Virus record (IMG/VR): IMGVR_UViG_3300021376_002702
Coordinates: 1 to 22,382 of that record
DNA length: 22,382 bases
Source of the DNA: a virus
Reading direction: 5' to 3' (one strand)
The position numbers and the translations under genes were made by a program. Shown one piece after another: positions 19,073 through 22,382 of the stretch. Within the stretch, counting starts at the first letter, position 1. The number at the start of each line of letters is the position of its first letter. The notes beneath the pieces were generated by a model. That model was not told where the DNA came from. It searched no databases and worked only from the letters and a program-made list of their open reading frames with translations.

Positions 19073-19162
19073 TTAGTTTTGATCAACTCCCCAAGTCATA
19101 ACTAGATAACAAACCACATACCCAGCAATAAAAGCAGGAACAAGAAAGAAAACGCTAATCAT
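19073..19162 (-). CDS. 29-aa membrane peptide
   Basis: ATG at 19162 is preceded by an AGGGGGG purine run; TAA is at 19073. The product MISVFFLVPAFIAGYVVCYLVMTWGVDQN is almost entirely one membrane helix with a polar end. It lies 10 bases after the previous gene and 2 bases before the zinc-finger gene. It may be a regulatory micro-membrane protein. No family is recognised. Confidence 0.55.
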   Translation of the reverse strand: MISVFFLVPAFIAGYVVCYLVMTWGVDQN

Positions 19163-19172
19163 GGTAACCCCC

Positions 19173-19421
19173 CTAAATCTTTAACTCGTTAACTGGTTCT
19201 TTAGACCAGTGGACATAGGATCTAATATATACCGCTGCATATGCGAGGGCAGATAGAATAAATCCATATTGCTTAGTAACTACAGAATAACCTATCCATA
19301 GTGCCTCATTAAACAACAGGACAAACCATCCCCATTTATCTTTACGACCAATAAAGTATATTCCTGCTACACCTATAGCAGCCAATACCCATGAGCCATA
19401 TGCGTATATTAAATCTTCCAT
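19173..19421 (-). CDS. Three-helix membrane protein, PnuC-like character
   Basis: This 82 aa leaderless protein starts at ATG 19421. Three hydrophobic segments are seen at about residues 8-24, 31-47 and 53-66, with W-rich borders (KDKWGWFVLLFNEALWIGYSVVTKQYGF) and an arginine after the last. The pattern recalls half of a PnuC-type vitamin transporter and similar small proteins I associate with actinobacterial phages. No transport residues can be confirmed. It heads an operon of tiny genes leading to the HAD gene. Confidence 0.65.
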   Translation of the reverse strand: MEDLIYAYGSWVLAAIGVAGIYFIGRKDKWGWFVLLFNEALWIGYSVVTKQYGFILSALAYAAVYIRSYVHWSKEPVNELKI

Positions 19422-19427
19422 ATATCC

Positions 19428-19433
19428 AGTATA
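19428..19433 (-). promoter_or_regulatory. -10 box (TATACT), leaderless spacing
   Basis: TATACT on the minus strand, 7 bases before the ATG at 19421. Confidence 0.55.
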
Positions 19434-19452
19434 CCTTATCTAACTGCTAATG

Positions 19453-19683
19453 TCAAACATCCCTACCCTTGGTTTTAAGCCATGAGCCGATCAAACCATT
19501 TAAAACTTTATTTCGTAATATTTCAGCAAATGTGCCATGTGCAATCTCCGAGCCTAAGTATTCCTGTCCTGTTTCAAGATCGATTAATTTCCATTTTGCT
19601 GGAGCCTTTGTATGAATAATTAAATCAATAGGCTTATCGTATGAATTTACTTGAGACCCATCTCTAAGTGTTCTTTTATTCAT
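19453..19683 (-). CDS. 76-aa conserved-looking protein, unknown
   Basis: ATG at 19683 directly follows the stop of the oxygenase gene (TAAATG). The product contains KWKLIDLETGQEYLGSEIAHGTFAEIL and IGSWLKTKG, a pattern I associate with short phage proteins of unknown role. It looks like a small beta-sheet with a helix. Translation is probably coupled to the oxygenase gene, so a helper role is possible but unproven. Confidence 0.65.
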   Translation of the reverse strand: MNKRTLRDGSQVNSYDKPIDLIIHTKAPAKWKLIDLETGQEYLGSEIAHGTFAEILRNKVLNGLIGSWLKTKGRDV

Positions 19684-20454
19684 TTAGCAATCTTCATCTG
19701 TTGACTTGTAAATTCCTTCTATACTATCCCAACATCTTCCATATATGGTATGTCGATTTCCATTAGTAACCTTTGTAACTCTATGCTCAAACTCTTTGTA
19801 TAGCGGAACATTTACAAGCATTCCTACTTCTGGCTTAATTGAATATTCTTTATTTTTAAACTCAAGAATTCCACCATCAAAGTTATCGTTTATATAAACA
19901 CTTAGTGATGCAGTTATCTTGCCTTGACTTAATATCTTTTTGTTTTGAGTCTTTGAATTTTCTACAATAGTTTTTTGCTGTTCATCGGCATCGCTATCAT
20001 CTCTTTCGTAATGCCAACCCATTGCATAGTCTACATCATGCCCAAGTTCCTTTATGATTTGCTCGTCTGGTACTTCAAAGAATGATTGAAGAGCCCCTGC
20101 ACCAGCAAAATATTTAGGCATTACAGCCTCTAATCTTGGTTCAAAGTATCCGACGGGATCTCTGTATCCCCATTTAGAGTTGTCTTTAGGAACAAGCATA
20201 ACGCCACTAACGGGGTCGTAATCTGGTATATAGCCTAAGAATTTGTTTTTAGTATTACCACCATAGGGTGATCTCATGGTGTCGTACCAGCCAACAGGGT
20301 CGTTAGCCTCTTTGTTTAGCCACTCTAGTTCTTCATCTGAAAGAAAGTTTCTTATTACCCATAGGTCTTTTTCAATATATTCTTTTCTTGGTTCCCAGAT
20401 TTCTTTTAGTTTGGATATATCTTTTTCTTTATAGTCTAAGGCGTCATACTTCAT
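19684..20454 (-). CDS. Prolyl-4-hydroxylase-like 2OG-Fe(II) oxygenase 1
   Basis: This 256 aa leaderless protein starts at ATG 20454. The double-stranded beta-helix region carries MGWHYERDD with His148-x-Glu150, distal His224 in FEHRVTKV and the 2-oxoglutarate-binding Arg234 in NRHTIYGR. SVYINDNFDGGILEF and PEVGMLVNVP are the usual family turns. The proximal motif is HxE, not the common HxD. The N-terminal third (DLWVIRNFLSDEELEWL ... VGWYDTMRSP) matches the protein at 21683-22360, so the two are paralogues. Both end in a similar STxxDC tail. Likely a protein or small-molecule hydroxylase. Confidence 0.82.
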   Translation of the reverse strand: MKYDALDYKEKDISKLKEIWEPRKEYIEKDLWVIRNFLSDEELEWLNKEANDPVGWYDTMRSPYGGNTKNKFLGYIPDYDPVSGVMLVPKDNSKWGYRDPVGYFEPRLEAVMPKYFAGAGALQSFFEVPDEQIIKELGHDVDYAMGWHYERDDSDADEQQKTIVENSKTQNKKILSQGKITASLSVYINDNFDGGILEFKNKEYSIKPEVGMLVNVPLYKEFEHRVTKVTNGNRHTIYGRCWDSIEGIYKSTDEDC

Positions 20455-20460
20455 TTTTTT

Positions 20461-20466
20461 ATTATA
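20461..20466 (-). promoter_or_regulatory. -10 box (TATAAT), leaderless spacing
   Basis: TATAAT on the minus strand, 7 bases before the ATG at 20454. Confidence 0.6.
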
Positions 20467-20477
20467 CCATCCACTTT

Positions 20478-20603
20478 CTAGGATACATATTCGACGGAAA
20501 AGTGGTTAGAACAAACATCGCTCACTATGTATTTATTACCACTAAGAACAACATCAAAAAATATTGCTTCTTTATCGCAAAAATAACACTTGGTTTTTTC
20601 CAT
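20478..20603 (-). CDS. 41-aa zinc-ribbon-like protein, leaderless
   Basis: ATG at 20603 lies 7 bases after TATAAT (20615-20610); TAG is at 20478. The product begins MEKTKCYFCDKEAIFFDVV and ends SDVCSNHFSVEYVS, a C-x2-C ... C-x2-H pattern that could bind one zinc ion. Its shape recalls a shortened DUF7455/FmdB-like ribbon. The promoter spacing and zinc pattern make it a likely gene despite its size. Confidence 0.62.
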   Translation of the reverse strand: MEKTKCYFCDKEAIFFDVVLSGNKYIVSDVCSNHFSVEYVS

Positions 20604-20609
20604 AATTAG

Positions 20610-20615
20610 ATTATA
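20610..20615 (-). promoter_or_regulatory. -10 box (TATAAT), leaderless spacing
   Basis: TATAAT on the minus strand, 7 bases before the ATG at 20603. Confidence 0.6.
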
Positions 20616-20653
20616 CCACGCCTTCAAGTTCGGCGAAAAATAGAATAGTAAAC

Positions 20654-21172
20654 TTAACTTTGCCCTACAAGGGCACTATCAGTTACTTTTTCATGTGTTG
20701 GCCAATAATATAGACAAGGCGATTTTTTGTCGGGACAGCAAGGAGCATTATTAATACTGGTAACAGCATATTGAAATTGTGCGTAATACAAAGGATCTTT
20801 TCTAAACAGGTTTGCACGATGAGTAGTTACAACCTTGATAAGCCTGTTCTCGTCACTCCAAAATGATGGTGGCTGATTGCCCCAGTCATCCCAACATTGA
20901 TCTTTAAGTCTGTTAAGGTTTGCCTCATTGTTCTCAGTCTTGATACCACGAGACTTGGCTTCTAAAATCATAGCCTGAACATAATCCCATAGTCCACGCT
21001 CAAAGTTTTTCCACATCAATACTGCTGGATGATTACGCCAACCACCAGTAGGTGACTTGCCAGATAGGACATTGAGAATTTGATAACATTCTAAAATCTG
21101 TTTGTTGAGGCGTTTGCTATCAAGTATACGAGCAGAAACGCTAAAGTCTATCTGAGGCAAAAATGTTTGCAT
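20654..21172 (-). CDS. Pyrimidine-dimer DNA glycosylase-like protein (MSMEG_6728 type)
   Basis: This 172 aa leaderless protein starts at ATG 21172. The start MQTFLPQIDFSVSARILDSKRLNKQILECYQILN, then GWRNHPAVLMWKNFE and the late THRANLFRKDPLYYAQF match the family named after MSMEG_6728, annotated as pyrimidine-dimer DNA glycosylase/endonuclease V-like. Such enzymes cut the glycosidic bond at UV photoproducts and nick the site. A UV-repair role would suit a phage of sunlit surface water. The two cysteines (NAPCCPDKK) near the end are unusual and might bind a metal. Confidence 0.75.
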   Translation of the reverse strand: MQTFLPQIDFSVSARILDSKRLNKQILECYQILNVLSGKSPTGGWRNHPAVLMWKNFERGLWDYVQAMILEAKSRGIKTENNEANLNRLKDQCWDDWGNQPPSFWSDENRLIKVVTTHRANLFRKDPLYYAQFQYAVTSINNAPCCPDKKSPCLYYWPTHEKVTDSALVGQS

Positions 21173-21178
21173 ACTACT

Positions 21179-21184
21179 AGTATG
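21179..21184 (-). promoter_or_regulatory. -10 box (CATACT), leaderless spacing
   Basis: CATACT on the minus strand, 7 bases before the ATG at 21172; one mismatch to TATACT. Confidence 0.45.
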
Positions 21185-21203
21185 ACAGGTTTGTGGCTAT
21201 ATG

Positions 21204-21299
21204 TCAAGCAAATATGACACCAATAATTGCAGCAGCAATAAAAATGCCCAATAGTATTGTCAAACCTCTAATGCTTGTATTTACTTTGTCTTTATTCAT
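21204..21299 (-). CDS. 31-aa membrane peptide, leaderless
   Basis: ATG at 21299 is 7 bases after TATAAT (21311-21306); TGA is at 21204. The product starts MNKDKVNTSIRG and continues as one hydrophobic helix (LTILLGIFIAAAIIGVIFA). The N-terminal basic part should stay inside. It is transcribed divergently from the GIY-YIG-like gene. No family is recognised. Confidence 0.55.
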   Translation of the reverse strand: MNKDKVNTSIRGLTILLGIFIAAAIIGVIFA

Positions 21300-21305
21300 A
21301 TATCA

Positions 21306-21333
21306 ATTATACACCATTTCGGCGGGGTATAAT
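21306..21333. promoter_or_regulatory. Divergent pair of -10 boxes
   Basis: A minus-strand TATAAT (21311-21306) serves the 31-aa membrane gene, and a plus-strand TATAAT (21328-21333) serves the GIY-YIG-like gene. Each has the 7-base leaderless spacing. Only 16 bases separate the two boxes, so the polymerase sites must overlap and the two genes may exclude each other. No -35 boxes are seen. Confidence 0.6.
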
Positions 21334-21339
21334 AAGGTC

Positions 21340-21648
21340 ATGACCATACTATATATCCTCTATAGCCCTATACACAAGGCTGTAAAGGTGGGTATATCAG
21401 ATGTGTCAGGTAAAAGGTTTGCAAGCCATAGGACCAAGGGTTGGATATTAATCAAGTATTGGACCTTTTCTCGGCGGGATCAAGCAAGAGCAGTAGAAAC
21501 CATAGTACTACAAACCCTAAGAGATAAGTATGGACATTTCCTGGATAAGGATGATATGCCCCAAGGTGGTTATACAGAGACATTTGATGCTAGTAAGATA
21601 ACTAGACGAGGTTTGATCCGTATGGTCAATAAGGCTATAAAGGATTGA
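21340..21648 (+). CDS. GIY-YIG-like nuclease-family protein, leaderless
   Basis: The start at ATG 21340 is 7 bases after TATAAT; an in-frame ATG further left (21193) would read through the divergent promoter and is rejected. The 102 aa product begins MTILYILYSPIHKAVKVGISD, the shape of a GIY-YIG/T5orf172 strand pair (xYILxxP...KVGIS). Arg26 and Glu53 (in AVETIVLQTLR) match the family's arginine and metal-binding glutamate. A DNA-cutting or DNA-damage-linked role is possible. It is the only plus-strand gene in the right third. Confidence 0.65.
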   Translation: MTILYILYSPIHKAVKVGISDVSGKRFASHRTKGWILIKYWTFSRRDQARAVETIVLQTLRDKYGHFLDKDDMPQGGYTETFDASKITRRGLIRMVNKAIKD

Positions 21649-21660
21649 TCGTAATCTTTT
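21639..21660 (+). terminator. Hairpin with T-run between converging genes
   Basis: AAAGGATT (21639-21646) pairs with AATCTTTT (21653-21660) around GATCGT, 8 pairs with one G-U, followed by one more T. It ends the GIY-YIG-like gene, and may also stop transcription from the oxygenase gene on the other strand. Confidence 0.5.
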
Positions 21661-21682
21661 TATGCCCTGGTTTTATCCACAG

Positions 21683-22360
21683 TTAACAGTCATCGCCAGT
21701 AGAGATGGTTCTTTCAGAATTAATATCCTCAAAACAAACACCATAAAGTGTGTGCCTTATTCCAGAAGTTACAGGATTTACTTTGTGTGTAAAATCTTTT
21801 GTTATTGGAATGTTTACAAGCATGCCTGGTTCTGGTTTGATAATAATATCTGGCTTGTACTTAAACAGCAACTCCCCACCCTCAAAATCATTGTTTAGAT
21901 ATAGCGACCAAGCACCAGTCATGCCATCATCTTTTTGTCCTGGGTTTCCCTTTTCATGGTGCCAGTCAAATGCTCCATGATTGTCAATACCCTCTTGAAA
22001 TGGCCAAAATGATTGAAGCGTTGTGAAGCGAATTAGATATTTAGGAAGTACCGATGCTAATCTATCTAACAGTCCGTCAACGCCCCAAAACAGAGGATCT
22101 GCATATCTTTCATCTTCGTCTGTTGGAAATACTGCACTCAAACTTAGATCAATTCCTCTGGTTGGGCAGATAGTTCCTTTTGGATGAATACCATGCATTA
22201 CCCCAATAAACTTATTTCTTATTGATGGAGATCTAGAGGTTATATACCATCCAATGGGTTCATCACAATATTGTTTTAAAGTAGTAGATTCTGATTCCGT
22301 CAAAAAATTAGGTATGTACCACAAGTCCTCATCAATGACTACTTTTTGATTTGTATTCAT
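21683..22360 (-). CDS. Prolyl-4-hydroxylase-like 2OG-Fe(II) oxygenase 2
   Basis: The start is ATG 22360 (a TTG lies 9 bases further up); the product is 225 aa. Iron ligands are His134-x-Glu136 in DWHHEKG and His192 in FTHKVNP; Arg202 in IRHTLYG binds 2-oxoglutarate. WSLYLNNDFEGGELLF and PEPGMLVNIP are family turns. The N-terminal DEDLWYIPNFLTESESTTL and the IGWY-x-T-x-RSP segment align with the protein at 19684-20454, as does the STxDDC tail. The two are therefore paralogues kept 1.2 kb apart, probably with different substrates. Confidence 0.82.
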   Translation of the reverse strand: MNTNQKVVIDEDLWYIPNFLTESESTTLKQYCDEPIGWYITSRSPSIRNKFIGVMHGIHPKGTICPTRGIDLSLSAVFPTDEDERYADPLFWGVDGLLDRLASVLPKYLIRFTTLQSFWPFQEGIDNHGAFDWHHEKGNPGQKDDGMTGAWSLYLNNDFEGGELLFKYKPDIIIKPEPGMLVNIPITKDFTHKVNPVTSGIRHTLYGVCFEDINSERTISTGDDC

Positions 22361-22368
22361 ATAATTCA

Positions 22369-22377
22369 ATTATAGCA
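22369..22377 (-). promoter_or_regulatory. Extended -10 promoter
   Basis: TGCTATAAT on the minus strand (22377-22369), an exact extended -10. Its last T is 9 bases before the ATG at 22360, so the transcript would have at most a 2-3-base leader. Confidence 0.6.
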
Positions 22378-22382
22378 TGCCC

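Noticed and set aside
18913-19101. Plus-strand 62-codon frame
   Set aside because: It is antisense to the coupled zinc-finger and HAD genes, whose overlaps and motifs are convincing.
20388-20609. Plus-strand 73-codon frame
   Set aside because: It lies antisense to the oxygenase start, its promoter and the 41-aa zinc protein, has no ribosome-binding site and shows no domain-like composition.
21193-21339. Extension of the GIY-YIG-like protein leftwards
   Set aside because: It reads antisense through a leaderless membrane-peptide gene and across the divergent promoter; the domain begins at 21340.
1-22382. CRISPR arrays, insertion sequences, integrase, replication origin
   Set aside because: No spaced direct repeats of CRISPR form, no transposase or integrase-like protein and no iteron cluster were seen.

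Overview
This AT-rich window looks like part of a tailed-phage genome, or a prophage region, from an actinobacterial host. Host evidence is a WhiB-type four-cysteine regulator (10934-11215), a DUF7455-type zinc protein (4176-4412) and many start codons placed where transcription should begin (leaderless mRNAs), a habit common in Actinobacteria. The low GC and gene content would fit a freshwater, low-GC actinobacterium, but that is inference. Phage evidence is the dense packing of tiny genes with ATGA/TAATG overlaps, a CHAP endolysin next to holin-like membrane proteins, a phage-type RH-VDKKG/Tudor protein and a phage-type tRNA.

Layout. Positions 1-1890 (+) hold the end of an unknown gene, small membrane and lipoprotein genes and the endolysin: a lysis module. 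Positions 1894-4412 (+) hold a proteasome-like Ntn hydrolase, a secreted subtilisin-like protease and zinc-ribbon proteins. Positions 4409-9199 (+) form one tightly overlapping metabolic operon: LLM/SsuD-like protein, sulfotransferase, Asp/Asn-hydroxylase-like enzyme, APS kinase fused to a HxGH nucleotidyltransferase, DUF2061 membrane protein, flavin-dependent halogenase and a small membrane protein. Positions 9212-12742 (+) hold a thermonuclease, small unknowns, WhiB and a second LLM-like protein. Positions 12761-15472 (+) hold a holin-like basic membrane protein, Hsp20, the RH-VDKKG/Tudor protein and a second sulfotransferase.

Near 15470 the coding strand switches. From there to the right end nearly everything is on the minus strand: a polypeptide GlcNAc-transferase-like enzyme, a TauD-like oxygenase, tRNA-Glu(TTC), a CDGSH-like iron-sulfur miniprotein, a HAD phosphatase, two prolyl-hydroxylase-like oxygenases, a pyrimidine-dimer glycosylase-like protein and many 29-55 aa proteins. 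One plus-strand GIY-YIG-like gene lies at 21340-21648. The 3' half of a tRNA-Thr(TGT) sits at 16685-16731, between two cargo genes, and looks like an attachment-site core or a tRNA relic.

How the genes may work together. The APS-kinase fusion could supply the sulfate donor PAPS for two encoded sulfotransferases. Halogenase, oxygenases, glycosyltransferase and LLM-like genes would add further modifications. I infer a phage-borne modification system acting on a protein, glycan or small molecule of the virion or host surface; the target is not visible here. A second strong signal is regulatory: ten start codons lie exactly 7 bases after the last T of a TATAAT-like box.
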